Shown here: piece by piece, positions 38,801-49,057 of the stretch
Numbering within the stretch: position 1 is the stretch's first letter
Layout: every line of letters begins with the position of its first letter
Assembly: GCF_030867145.1 (NCBI RefSeq)
Contig: NC_134454.1
Location: 49,783,830 to 49,847,829, forward strand
From: Opisthocomus hoazin
Lineage: Eukaryota > Chordata > Aves > Opisthocomiformes > Opisthocomidae
Direction: 5' to 3'
DNA: 64,000 nt
Translations under genes and position numbers: made by a program
The notes under the pieces: generated by a model
Seen by the model: only the letters and a program-made list of their open reading frames with translations
The model's database searches: none
Told to the model about the DNA's origin: nothing

Positions 38801-40127
38801 ATTCAAGAACGCCCTCACAATTTTTCATCTCTGGTGTTTCAGAAGAGGTGCTTCCCTCTTCCTGGGCACCACACACCAACGGTCCGGTCGTCCAGTTGCG
38901 CGATGCTGCTTTAGACGACACACCGTCTTCTATGGACTTCCAACCACTAGCAAGGCATTGAAGTTTTTAACAAGAATCTGGAATATATTTTTCAGTCTAC
39001 CGAGAGAGCTTTGAAGAACTCCTTAGTTCAGCTTTATGTTTCTAGAGATCTCCCACAAAAAGCTCAAGAGGCGTCGTAACTCTTCTAATTTACTCAAGTC
39101 TCTGAATTCGCAGGTACTGTAAAATCAAGCTCGATCATTTTTACCTGTTCGGGCTGAAGGACAGGCTGAAGGGAAGTAAGCACGTTTTAAGCAGGAGTGC
39201 ACAAAGCAGAAGACTGGGAACTAATCAGTGCAGTAACTGAAAGCGATGAGATGTAGTTCAGTAGAGACATCGATCTGTCCTCTTGTATTTAACTCAAAGC
39301 AGCAGCATGTAATCTAAGGCTGTGATGCTGTGTATTGATGTAGAGGGAGAGATTTCTGACAAACCCTGAACCAGCATAAAATGAGCTACCAAGCACGCTT
39401 CGGTAAACTATTTTCTTTAAGCAGAATCCTTTGCAACACGAAAAAAGGCTCCCTCTCCCACCAGCTGCCGACCTGTAAATTCAGCCTGCGCTTACGGTCA
39501 GCCTGGTCTACGCCACACACGACCTACTTCAGCCGCAGGTTACGAAAGTAAAGGCGTCGGAGGCCGCTCTCTCGGGGCGAACACAAGGTACCTCGTCATT
39601 CAGCGGTGTCCCTGCCGCCATCTTCTTTTTGTTCGCCGGAGAATGATAGTCGTCTGCATCGCAGAATGCCCACCCCAGCTAAGGAGAGGGGGGAAAAGGA
39701 AAACCACGCGTCATTCCGCCAAACCGGGCGAGCTAGTCAAGATCCCGGGACGGGCAAAGGCGGCACCTGAGAAACCACGGGCCACTCGGGCCGCGGTGCG
39801 AACTGCCACCCGCGCCGCCATGGCGAGCGGCACGGCGGCCGCCAGGCCGGCCCGCCCGCCCCGGGGGGACAGGCCGCCCCGCCCCGCGCCGCCCCGCCGG
39901 CCGCAGGGTCCCCGCAGCGTCCCCGCGGACCCCGCCGCCGGTCTCCTGGGGCCCGGCGGGGCCGTACCTTCGCTGCCAGCCGCCGCCCCGCCGCGGTCCT
40001 GCGGGGAAGCGCAGAGACTCGGTTACAGCCCCCGTGCCGGGCCTCGGGGCCCGCTCCCCCGCGCAACCCCCCAGCCCGCCGCCTACTTCCCGCAGCCGCT
40101 GACGCCCATCACCACCACCAGCACCAT
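35519..40127 (-). CDS. IDNK: Gluconokinase (5 coding exons, 187 aa)
   Basis: ATP-dependent kinase of the GntK family that converts D-gluconate to 6-phosphogluconate, feeding the pentose phosphate pathway in the cytosol. In transcript order the exons are 40127-40087, 39998-39968, 39678-39592, 38049-38006 and 35879-35519. All borders are GT..AG, phases fit, and the sum is 564 nt (187 aa plus TGA), the same length as human IDNK. The P-loop GVSGCGKT sits at residues 8-15. [15 protein letters not shown] and GTPLNDEDRIPWL match the gluconate-binding region of the family. LACSALKK and [21 protein letters not shown] are hallmarks of the lid and base-binding segments. The ATG at 40127 is the only start that places the P-loop at the expected distance. 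The gene is convergent with UBQLN1 and divergent from FRMD3, as in human. Confidence 0.95.
35880..38005 (-). other. IDNK: IDNK intron 4
   Basis: 2.1 kb, GTAAGA donor and TAG acceptor. It contains an internal CR1 fragment at about 36990-37625. The remainder shows nothing recognisable. Confidence 0.85.
36990..37625 (-). mobile_element. CR1 LINE internal fragment lacking its 3' end
   Basis: In antisense reading it matches CR1 ORF2 upstream of the terminal region. Blocks such as CAGCAGTGCTGAGGAGAGGGG, TGCGGCCTCA and GGACTTTGCACTT are characteristic. The frame is broken in several places, so this is an old copy. CR1 copies normally keep the 3' tail; here it is missing at the left edge, implying later deletion. 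Both edges are approximate. Confidence 0.8.
38006..38049 (-). CDS. IDNK: IDNK coding exon 4 (residues 54-67 plus 2 nt)
   Basis: A 44-nt exon encoding [14 protein letters not shown], the conserved D-R-x-P-W-L motif of gluconokinases. It is flanked by TTCTAG and GTAAGA on the - strand and exits two bases into an Arg codon completed by exon 5. Confidence 0.96.
38050..39591 (-). other. IDNK: IDNK intron 3
   Basis: 1.5 kb, AT-rich apart from its 5' end next to the CpG island. Short open frames on the opposite strand (for example 38689-38961) look fortuitous. Confidence 0.85.
39592..39678 (-). CDS. IDNK: IDNK coding exon 3 (residues 25-53)
   Basis: Encodes [20 protein letters not shown] followed by AAGTPLNDE, carrying the acidic D-A-D-D-Y-H substrate motif. 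87 nt, phase 0 at both ends, with CTTAG acceptor and GAG|GTACC donor. The same bases contain a full YY1-type AAGATGGCGGC. Confidence 0.95.
39614..39624 (-). promoter_or_regulatory. YY1-type motif inside IDNK exon 3
   Basis: AAGATGGCGGC on the - strand is the extended YY1 consensus, which usually sits just downstream of a TSS. Here it overlaps codons for Lys-Met-Ala-Ala within the CpG island, so it may be coding coincidence or may mark an internal start. Confidence 0.35.
39679..39967 (-). other. IDNK: IDNK intron 2 (289 bp, GC-rich)
   Basis: Short intron within the CpG island, GTACGG donor and CCTTAG acceptor. No separate feature is seen. On the + strand it contains an ATG in a strong Kozak context at 39820. 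Confidence 0.85.
39968..39998 (-). CDS. IDNK: IDNK coding exon 2 (31-nt microexon, residues 14-24)
   Basis: GACCGCGG...GCGAAG encodes the end of the P-loop (Thr15 of GKT) and the following helix [10 protein letters not shown]. It is bounded by CCGCAG and GTACGG on the - strand. It is the only segment between exons 1 and 3 that completes the P-loop, keeps phase and gives the family length. Confidence 0.88.
39999..40086 (-). other. IDNK: IDNK intron 1 (88 bp)
   Basis: Very short, highly GC-rich intron with GTAGGC donor and CCCGCAG acceptor. 88 bp is near the lower limit for vertebrate introns. Confidence 0.85.
40087..40127 (-). CDS. IDNK: IDNK coding exon 1 (residues 1-13 plus 2 nt)
   Basis: Encodes [13 protein letters not shown] and two bases of Lys14. 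The short hydrophobic beta strand runs straight into the P-loop. The ATG has GCC at -3 to -1 and G at +4, a favourable context. Human IDNK begins a few residues earlier with a similar strand. Confidence 0.92.
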
Positions 40128-40689
40128 GGCGAGCCCGGCCCGGCCCGCTCCGCGCCCGCCGCCCCCGCCCGTCCTCGGCCGCGGGAGGCGTGTGCGGGCC
40201 CGCCCGCCGGCTCCGGGCGCCGGGAGGGGAGGGGAGCAGAGCGGAGCGGAGGGGTTCCCTGCGGGAGCCCGGGACACCCGTCCCGCCCCGCAGCCCGGGT
40301 CTGCCCGCAGCCTTTGTGCCCGCGCGGGCGGTGTCTCCGCGGCAAGGCTGGACGGGGCTGGTGGAAGGTGCCCCTGCCCGTGGCGGGGGGGTCGGACTGG
40401 GTGGCGGGCAAGGGGCCTTCCAGCCCAGACCCCGCCACGGCTCCGCGGTTCTCGCTGCGCCCGCGTGGGTGCATCGAACCCAGCAGCCTCGTCGCTCCTG
40501 AGCGACCGGGCGCGGCGGCGGCGGCGCTGGAGGAGCGTGTCTGCGTGCGGGAGCAGCGGAGAGCTGCTGCGGCCGGCGGCTGCGGCGGGAGAGCGCGGCG
40601 TGCGCGTCCCCGCCTTCGTCCCGGGCGAGAAAAAGGCCGCTGCTCTTCGCGGGCGGCTGTTCTGAAACACAGCCGAGAAGACCCACGGT

Positions 40690-43600
40690 GTTCGCGTTGC
40701 GTACTTTCTGTTTTGTTTTCAGCTCCCTGTCTTAAAACCCGTCTTTGCAGGACCGCATCAAATCCTGGGTGGAGGAATTGCTGCCTGCAGCTACTGCCAC
40801 AGAGAGGACTGCAGCACGGCGGCAGCCGGGCAGCAGAGAAATCCCTGCACCTGCAGAAACCGTGCGTGACCGTCTCTCCGTGGGAAGGGCTGTCGCCTAA
40901 ACAGAGGCTGCGGATGACAAGGATGTTCAAGTGGAGCAATGTGGGGTTTTTTTTTTTTCTTTTTTCCTTTTTGCAAGTGTTGTAGTAGGTCTGTGTCTCG
41001 GGTGGAGGTTCGGAGGGAACAACAACCTCTTGAGAGGTTAAGGAAGAGGTACGCCTGACGGGCGTGGGCCGTCCCAGACCTGCAGCTCACGCTGCTGACC
41101 AACGGCCTGTGCCTGCACGACAAGTTACGTACCGCAAACGCTGTGTTTGTCACGCTTGCGCGGGCCGCATGTGCCGCACGCGAGTGGCAAAGCTGCTCTG
41201 CCCACGCGCGGTGGGCGCAGCAGGGACTTGGGGACTTTGGCAGATGGGTCAGAACCGGCGCTTCGACTAAACAACCGAAGGCTGTAATGTTTCTTGTACA
41301 GTCAGGATTATTTGACATCATATGATAGATTTATCCTTGTTTAAGAAAACCTAGATTTTAAAAATCGTGGTGTTTTTGTATTATCTTCTCAAAGATGCTG
41401 TCATACGGATTTTTAAATGGTGCACCTTGCTTATTTACCTATGGCTTCATGGTTCTGTATGAGAAATTGTGGTTTGAAATAATAAGAGGTCTTAAATGAC
41501 CATGTTAATAACAACACTGTTCTGTCCAATTAGTTTTAACTCTTTTCTCCACAATTCACCTTCTGATTTCTCTGATAGCATGGAGATAGATACAGGAGTG
41601 TTTTTATTATTCTTTAATTAAAAAAACACATAGTTTAATAGGCACTGTCATAACAAAAGACATGTATTGAAATACAGATAAATCTCGGTATTTTGGTCTT
41701 ATGGAAAATATCTCCCCATTTTCATTATATACATTGGATTTCCTATTTGTCTTTTCCCATAAGGAAAGGCTATTTAGGTGATTGCAAAACAAGTATGTTC
41801 ATTACACTGGACAGAAAAAAAAACCCCACCTACCAAACCCCAAACTTTATTTAGATAAGAGATCTGATGGTGTTGGTGATTCTTAATGAAATAAGTGATT
41901 CTTCCTTACTAGTATTTTAAGTTAGCCTCTCCTTTGGAGGAGTAAACTTATAAAATGTGTATCAGTTGAGTAGGTTGTGTCACCAGCTTCTCAAGTAGAA
42001 GTCCTTCTCCAAAATGAAGATTGAGCCCATCCTAGTTTCTAAAGCTAAAAGGAGTAATGTGACCTTGTAGGAATCAAGCCTCGGAAGAAATTCTCAAAAA
42101 GTACGTTAAGTCTCCTGGTCTGCATGAAATTTTATTTCCTTTGCAGGGCACTTCAAATAACATTATGAAAGATGGATGCCTTGCATTTTTTTTTCTGTTA
42201 TCTGTTTCTGACCATTTAATTGAGGTTGGAACTGCCTGTGTTTCACATACCTATTAGGGGTTCCTTAACAAAGACCAGAACCTTCCAAGTTATTATGCTA
42301 CTGCCCAAACAGCCCAGTCCTCAAATTACCAACAGACCACAATGACTCCTTTAAGGCGCCCAGTGACTGAATACAAATTATGCTGTAATAGCAGTATGAT
42401 TGTGCCAAAGTAACTGAATTTGCCTGCGTCTTTTCAATTTCAAGGCCGATTAATTGTGAGGCAGGGGAAAATGTTTCATTCGGATGAGAGTTCTTGGGAC
42501 ATCCAAATGAACAAACCTGAAAATACCTGTGGTCACTTTGACCCTGGATGCATTATCACAATTGCAGTTCCCATTCGCAGAATTAAAACCTGAATTGCTC
42601 TGTCATAACAGTCCTTGAGATTTTGTTACCATCAAGAGCAGCTGACTACCTCACCTACAGCACACACCCAACTGCTTTTGTAACCAGATTATCACAATTT
42701 TATCTGGCTTGGTTACCCCAAAGCAGAGAAAACATCTGTTTCTCTATTTGGCAGCTTTTTTTTTAAAATCCGTAACTTCGCGTTTTATAAAAAGCTCCAT
42801 GCCAGGCTGGTGTGGTGTCATCTATTTTATATCAGTGTATTTTGCAGGAATTCTTGCCAGGAGTTCTGTTCTTCTCCAGCCCAGACTAACAAGCCATGAG
42901 CGCGCACTGACAGAGCTGTACAGGCAGCAGTGGACTCTGCAGATGGTGCAGGGAGGGGAAAAGGAGATGGAGAAAACTAATCGAATTGTACAAACACAGG
43001 AGCCTGTAAGCAATGTGAAGAAGGCAATTATATTCAGACTTCCTGCTGGTGTGGTTCATTTGATTTGTACAGATTTAATTCATGTTAGTAGTCAACTGGA
43101 GGGTTGACTGGATAAAACTCAGCCAAACGATTGACTTAACAGGGTCACATTGCGTATGCCTCAATATCCACTTAAGATGTGTTTAATTAAGTTGTAGATC
43201 CAATAAGATGCATGAATTCTTTTGGTTGGAGTTGAACGAGGATTTCCCTACCTGTCTGTCCTAGTCACAGAAGAAACAAATATCTTTTCCACTTACTATT
43301 TCTTTAATAACCTGGGGGAGCGTCATATTAGTCTTTGTCTTTTAACAATATATGCACATCTTATGAAATTTATTGTGATGCTCTCATTACATTGAAGACC
43401 ATTTGCTGTAATTGGCACGGGTGCCTTCTCTCTAGCGTTTAGAATTCTTCTAATTCCCAGAGTTAGCAGAATATATAACTTTATTCTGAAGCTCTGACAC
43501 AGTTGTATAAAAAAGCTGTATGGTTTCATGAATTCCAGAGTGCATTCACACAGCTGAAATAGGAGACAATGGAATATAAATGTCTCCCAATGTTTTATTT

Positions 43601-45009
43601 ATTGTATTTAATAATAGGTGAAATTAAAATATAATGGTGAAGGATGAACAGTCAAGAATTAATATGCAAAAAACCTCAAGAATACCTACCAGAAAACCCA
43701 TCACGTGCTACTAGCCCCTGAAGAATTTTCTGGATAATGTATTTTCAACTACTTTTTTTAATTGGCATTTAGTCTATTTTTATGGCTTTCTGGAGTGTTT
43801 TCAGTGTCTTTCTGAGCCTCTCTGGTTTGACTAATCATCTGATATTGAATTTGTGGCATTCAGTAAAGCCTTATCATCTGCTTAAATGAACTGCCTAATT
43901 TTAGAGAAGAGTAACAAAATATGAATGAGAGAATTCTACTTTCCTGGAGTTCTTTCTATTTGCCTTTTCTGTACCTCCCTCCTTCCCCAAAATACTAGGA
44001 AAGGTCTGTTGTATTCAGAATATTGCCAAATTCAAAGTGGAAACAAGCATTCCCACTCTAATTCCTAATTGCAACTCACCAGAGCATAATGGTGAACTAC
44101 TGTAAGAGTGCACAGACCTCTTAAAGCTTGCCAGCAACATCCAGCATCACGGACGAACGTCTGTTTCTTATTAAAATAACAACTCAGGTACATTGGCTAA
44201 TCTCAACTTCCTGAATCTTCAGGGAAGAAATACTGTATTTCAAGCAGTTAAGGCCCAAATTTATGTAGACCTTTAGGAGTTCAAATTAAATCCTGGATAT
44301 GTATTGACAGTAAATACAAGTTAGAAGGTGTTAAGAAGATGTGTTCACTGTGAGGAGTGTCACTGAAACTGTGGTGTTCTGTTAGTCACAGTTAGTCCCC
44401 ATTATAAAATAAATCAGCTTCAAATTGGCTGCATTGATCATAACTGTACCAACAATTTTCAGTATTTGTTCTATGCAATGCAAAGTCAGTCAATATCCTG
44501 AAATCCTTTCCTTTTGATAGCACAGTAGATGTCTGGGGAGTTGAAAAGAACTTAGTACAGAAAGACTGTCTGTGCCTACGGGATTTCGCAGCACTGCTGA
44601 AACATGGTCAGTTTGATGAATCTGTCAAGCTTTTAGACATTTGGGATCAGTAAATCAGCTAAAGTTGTTACAGGTTTTAAAAATCACATTAAGTATTTAT
44701 ACATGCTACCTTATCCCATTTTTTCATACTGAAATGCAGTGCTTTAGGGTACAACATTCATGAAATAAAAATGAGAGTTGTAAATAACTTATTTTTCCAG
44801 TTTGTGGAACAAAAAACCCAAGTAAGAGGGAATGGGAGTGACTTGACTTTGTTGCTACTAAGTGACGTTAAGTGTGTTCTGAGCTTGCTTGTGAAGCTGG
44901 AGGAATGGCAAAATCAACTGAACCTCGCTATAGGTAAAAGAAGAATGCAACACATAATACTATACTATAACCTGTACATGTCCTAACTCACTGCTGTATA
45001 GAGAAGCCT
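40690..45009. other. Intergenic region between IDNK and the CR1 copy
   Basis: 4.3 kb with no supported gene. GC content falls gradually from the IDNK island to AT-rich sequence. A 132-codon frame (42709-43107, +, TTG start) is not recognised. Confidence 0.6.
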
Positions 45010-45857
45010 AAGAAAACATTGATCTACAAGCCGTCCAGAGAAGCTCGACAAGTGGGCCTGTGTGAACGCCATGAGGTTCAACAACGCCAAGTGAAGGTCC
45101 TGCATCTGCCTCGGCGCAAACCCCAATATCAATACAGGCTGGACGGCAAATGTATTGAGAGCAGCCCTGCCAAGAAGGACTTGGGGTACTGATGGACAAA
45201 AAGCTGGACATGACCCAGCAATGTGCACTCGCAGCCAAGAAGGCCCGCAATATCCTGGGCTGCATCACAAGCAGCGTGGCAGAAGATTGAGGGAGGGGAT
45301 TCTGCTCCTCTACTCCGCTCTGGTGAGAGCCCACCTGGAGTCCTGTGTCCAGCTCTGGAGCCCCCAGCACAAGAAGGACATGGACCTGTCAGAGCGGGTC
45401 CAGAGGAGGCCACTAAAATGTTCAGAGGGCTGGAACACCGCTCCTATAAGGAAAGGCTGAGAGAGTTGAGGTTGTTCAGTGTGGAGAAGAGAAGGCTGCG
45501 GGGAGACCTGATTGCAGCCTTTCAGCACCTGAAGAGGGCTTAGAAGAAAGATGGGGACAAATATTTTAGCAAGGCCTGTTGTGATAGCACAACGGGTAAT
45601 GGCTGTAAACTAGAAGGGGGTAGATTCAGACTGGCTATAAGGAAGAAACTTTTTACAAGGATGGTGAAACACTGGAACGGGTTGCCTACAGAGGTGGTAA
45701 ATGCCCTATCCCTGGAAACATTCAAGGCCAGGTTGTACGGGGCTCTGAGCAACCTGGTCTAGTTGAAGAGATTCCTGTTCATTGCAGGAGGGTTCAGCTA
45801 GATGAGCTTCAAAGGTCCCTTCCAACCCAAACTATTCTATGTTTCTATGATTCTAAG
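45010..45857 (+). mobile_element. CR1 LINE 3' half, relatively well preserved
   Basis: About 850 bp matching CR1 from the reverse-transcriptase C-terminal part to the 3' end. The translated blocks [20 protein letters not shown] and HWNGLPTEVV are recognisable, though spread over shifted frames with stops. It ends with GGTCCCTTCCAACCCAAAC and three octamers (45834-45841, 45842-45849 and 45850-45857). It is 5'-truncated and unlikely to be active. Confidence 0.93.
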
Positions 45858-48331
45858 TTAAATACACGTAATCCTAAACACTGAAGCTATTGTTAATTCA
45901 TTTTAATTTTTCTAGCAACTACAAAGGAAATACTATAATATATTTATGCAATGGCTAGTTGACTCAATTTCAAGAAAATTCATGTAGATAAGCAGTGCAA
46001 AATTAGCTGTCTTTTTACATGGTTGTTCCTTAGGTTTTGAAAATATCTTCATTTTATGAGCTTTACTTCAGCAGTATAGTAACCCGGAGTAAATCTTTCA
46101 ATGCCAACTCCACTTTTGCACAAGGATCTTACAAAATTTAACTGTGTGTAAGAAATCAAAGTCTGTTTTCCCACACAAAAATGTCTCCATGCGATGTGAC
46201 CAAAATCAATGCATTAATGTAAAGAGTCCTGAGAAGTGCTCAACAAATCAGAATCCATGTTAGGAGTGTGAAAAAATGGGAAAATTACAGTGGTTTCAGT
46301 CCAGAATCACAACTAGAGCTGCAGCAGTGTGATTCAAAACTGACTGTGAAAGTCAAGAGGTTATATCTGATGCTCGGAGCAGAGTCAGGAAGATACACGG
46401 ATCTTTCTGCCTGGGTGTAGCAGGCTGCTGGCACACGTAGCACTCAACGGTGAGTGTAGAGCTACTGCTCGCAGGCCAGACATGCGCGATCTAGAGTAAT
46501 TTCAGCGTTACTGCACGGACAGACTGTAAACAAAGAAGATCACAGAGTTATGGTAAGACGGTTGTCTTTTCTTTAGTCCCGTCAGAAAGAAACCAGGCAT
46601 AGCTGAACAGGACATCAGGAGAGCTGTACAGGTTTGATTCTGGTCTAAGTGAGACTAAAAGTAGCTTCTCCAGCATTTCTTTGTCTCTTTGAAAGCTTGG
46701 GCCTCCATTGGAAGCACAGGTTCTGCAACAGATTTATTATTTTATCTTCTCATCTTATATTTGTCTCCTCACACCCAGGGTGTAGAAGTTATGTACTTTA
46801 TATTTCAGCAATACTTATAATAGCAACAGTACACACTGTTGTAGAACAAATAATTTCGAGAGCACTCAAAGCGTTAGTAGGATGTAGCCACCTGCTGGCT
46901 TTGGGAAGTGGCAAGGAGAAAATGCACATATCCTAAAATGCTGCTCCCACAAGTAAGTCATATGATTACAATTACCGAGCAGTTATTAATAAATGCTTTC
47001 AAAGTGTGCTTTCTTAGTGTCTCTGATGTTTTTTGCATTTGGTTAGTCCACATCTCTTTCCTGGATAGCCAAGCCTTCATTCTGCAATCACATACTTGGC
47101 TCTCACGCCACAGAGCCTCTCGTGTGCAAGGAAGTTTAGCAACAAAGGTAACTGCAACTTTAAATCCAGTCCTTACAAGCTCTTAAATAATTAAAAGAGC
47201 CAGATCAATAAAGGGCAATAGTCCTTTACAGCAATTTGGAGAGGAATTAATGACAAAAATCAGAGGCTATAAAGACAGCTGAATCAGCAACTGAATATTG
47301 TTGCATATTATTATTTAAAAATCATGGTGCTGATTACTTTAATAACAGACTCTGGATAGAGATTAGATGCTGGCAAGATTAACAAACTTGAAATACTTTT
47401 TGTATAATATGATACATGTTTTTCCTGTACTACTTACTTTGTTCACAAAACGTGCTAGGAACCTGACTTACCTCATGTGCAAAGCAGAATTTTTATTTGC
47501 TGGACTTCATCTCAATTGATGCAAATTAGACATGGTGTAAAATCTGATTCCTCATGCAGACCCCAAATTCGAGGACCATTCCTGGCTGCAAAAGTGCTTG
47601 AAACACATTTGAAGTTAGCCAACTACCAGTGCAGACAAGGGATGTAAAATTCCAATTGTATGATGGGAGTATTTAAAATCAGAATAAGCCCAAGAGAAGA
47701 AAAGGAACTAGAAAACCAGCCAAAACTGGTCTAAGTGCTTTGAGCTCTTTTGAAGTGCTTGTGCAGCAGCCATGGAAACAGGACGTTACCGCAAGCAAGT
47801 TCTGCCCATCAGCATCCAAATTCTACCTGGTAACAAGCACAGCATAAAAGAACACACTGAATCGGTGCGTGGTGGGGATTATGTCTCTGTGCTCTCAGTG
47901 AGCAAGGCTTTTGGCGTGCTGAGAGCTGTTCAAAGCCTGGCTCTGAAGACCTTGCTGGACTGGCCACCTGGTAACCGATGATAATGTAGTTTTTGCACAT
48001 GTTATGACTAGTGTTAGTGTTACAGTAATGATCAGCTTTTACCCTTGTTTTTATCCTCCCTGCAATGATAAAGTTGAAAAAATGTGAAATGGTGTAACAT
48101 TAGACTGTATTTTAAATCGGAGCCCTACTAAACATTCATTCAGATGTTCATACTGTGAAAAAAGGAGCTGTTCAAGATATAGGTAGGCAATACCTCTTTT
48201 CTCCACCTGCTAACACTGTCTGAAAATATATCTGTACCTATTCAAAAAATGAACTTTTTTGATGGGCAGATGTGCATTGCTATATTCTTTGTCTATGCAC
48301 AAATACAGTCAGGAGAGCATAGCTCTGAATT

Positions 48332-49057
48332 TCAGCTTGACCAGGGGATGCAGAGTACCTTTAATTGGATTACAGAGTCACAGGTGAGGGCATGCCTTTT
48401 TAATTCACCACAGTCTGGGGAGATACATGGATGTGGCAGCCACCCTTCATTCAGCAAGAGAAAATCAGGTTCCTGTAGGTACTGAATTAACTGTAGGAAT
48501 CTGAAACCACCAGTTGTGTCACATGCAAAACCTGTTAGTCTTTCAGCGGTCTGAGCTGCAGGGTTTCTCTGAGTCTGTGAACAAGCCTGGAAGCTTACTG
48601 CATGAATTACGTGAAAATAACCAGAGAGAACCAGTAGTGAAAGAAGTATTTGGGAAAAAGCATGGCCCTCAGAAGCAAGAGACTCCTTGGAGAGGCAGCC
48701 ACGGGAAACACTGAGAGAGTACGCTGCCTGCTGTGGTTTTCCTGACAACGGTGTTAGAGAAGCAGGGCTGCCTGTATGTTCCCTGAAAAGAGTGCACCAT
48801 AGAAACGTTTCAATCCCTACTGGTAAAAACAGGTTCGCAAGTCCCAGGACCCGGTGAACGGTGATAATCATCTCACTGACTTTGTACGCTCTGAACCAAA
48901 GTCTGGGAGCTGCTGTTTGCCTGCATGGTAGTTGTCTTGCGTGGATTAAAATCAATGTAAAGTTTGCTCCAGTCAGAAACGATTTCAAGTCTGTTATTGT
49001 GCAATACAGTTCAATGGAAACAAATACTGATAGAAATTTGATCTTCCAGGTGAACAT
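48332..49057 (-). other. Unexplained 241-codon ORF
   Basis: Starts with a true ATG and runs 241 codons in sequence of ordinary base composition, which is long for chance. The product begins MFTWKIKFLSVFVSIEL, has several hydrophobic stretches and is Ser/Leu-rich. It shows no domain, repeat or family I recognise. Several shorter frames lie on the opposite strand over the same bases. It may be a fortuitous frame, an exon of an unannotated transcript, or a decayed insertion. I do not assert that it is a gene. Confidence 0.2.

Larger units (their letters stand above)
39480..40680 (-). promoter_or_regulatory. IDNK: CpG island covering the IDNK promoter and exons 1-3
   Basis: CpG-dense, GC-rich block with no TATA box. 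The IDNK start codon lies in its middle, so the likely promoter is at about 40130-40400 on the - strand. The GC content opens long frames on both strands (for example 39643-40665 + and 39733-40686 -), which I treat as composition artefacts. Confidence 0.75.

Noticed and set aside
39733-40686. 317-codon - strand frame over IDNK exons 1-3
   Set aside because: It is in the wrong frame for the gluconokinase exons, ignores clear splice sites and has a composition-driven sequence.
40109-40939. 276-codon - strand frame upstream of IDNK
   Set aside because: Same CpG-island artefact. It overlaps the promoter region and has no recognisable motif.
42709-43107. 132-codon + frame with a charged segment (ERALTELYRQQW)
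   Set aside because: It starts at TTG, not ATG, has no recognisable family and no convincing flanking splice sites. Left as intergenic.
45223-45543. 106-codon frame resembling a protein with repeats of charged residues
   Set aside because: It is the reverse-transcriptase tail of the CR1 copy, not a host gene.
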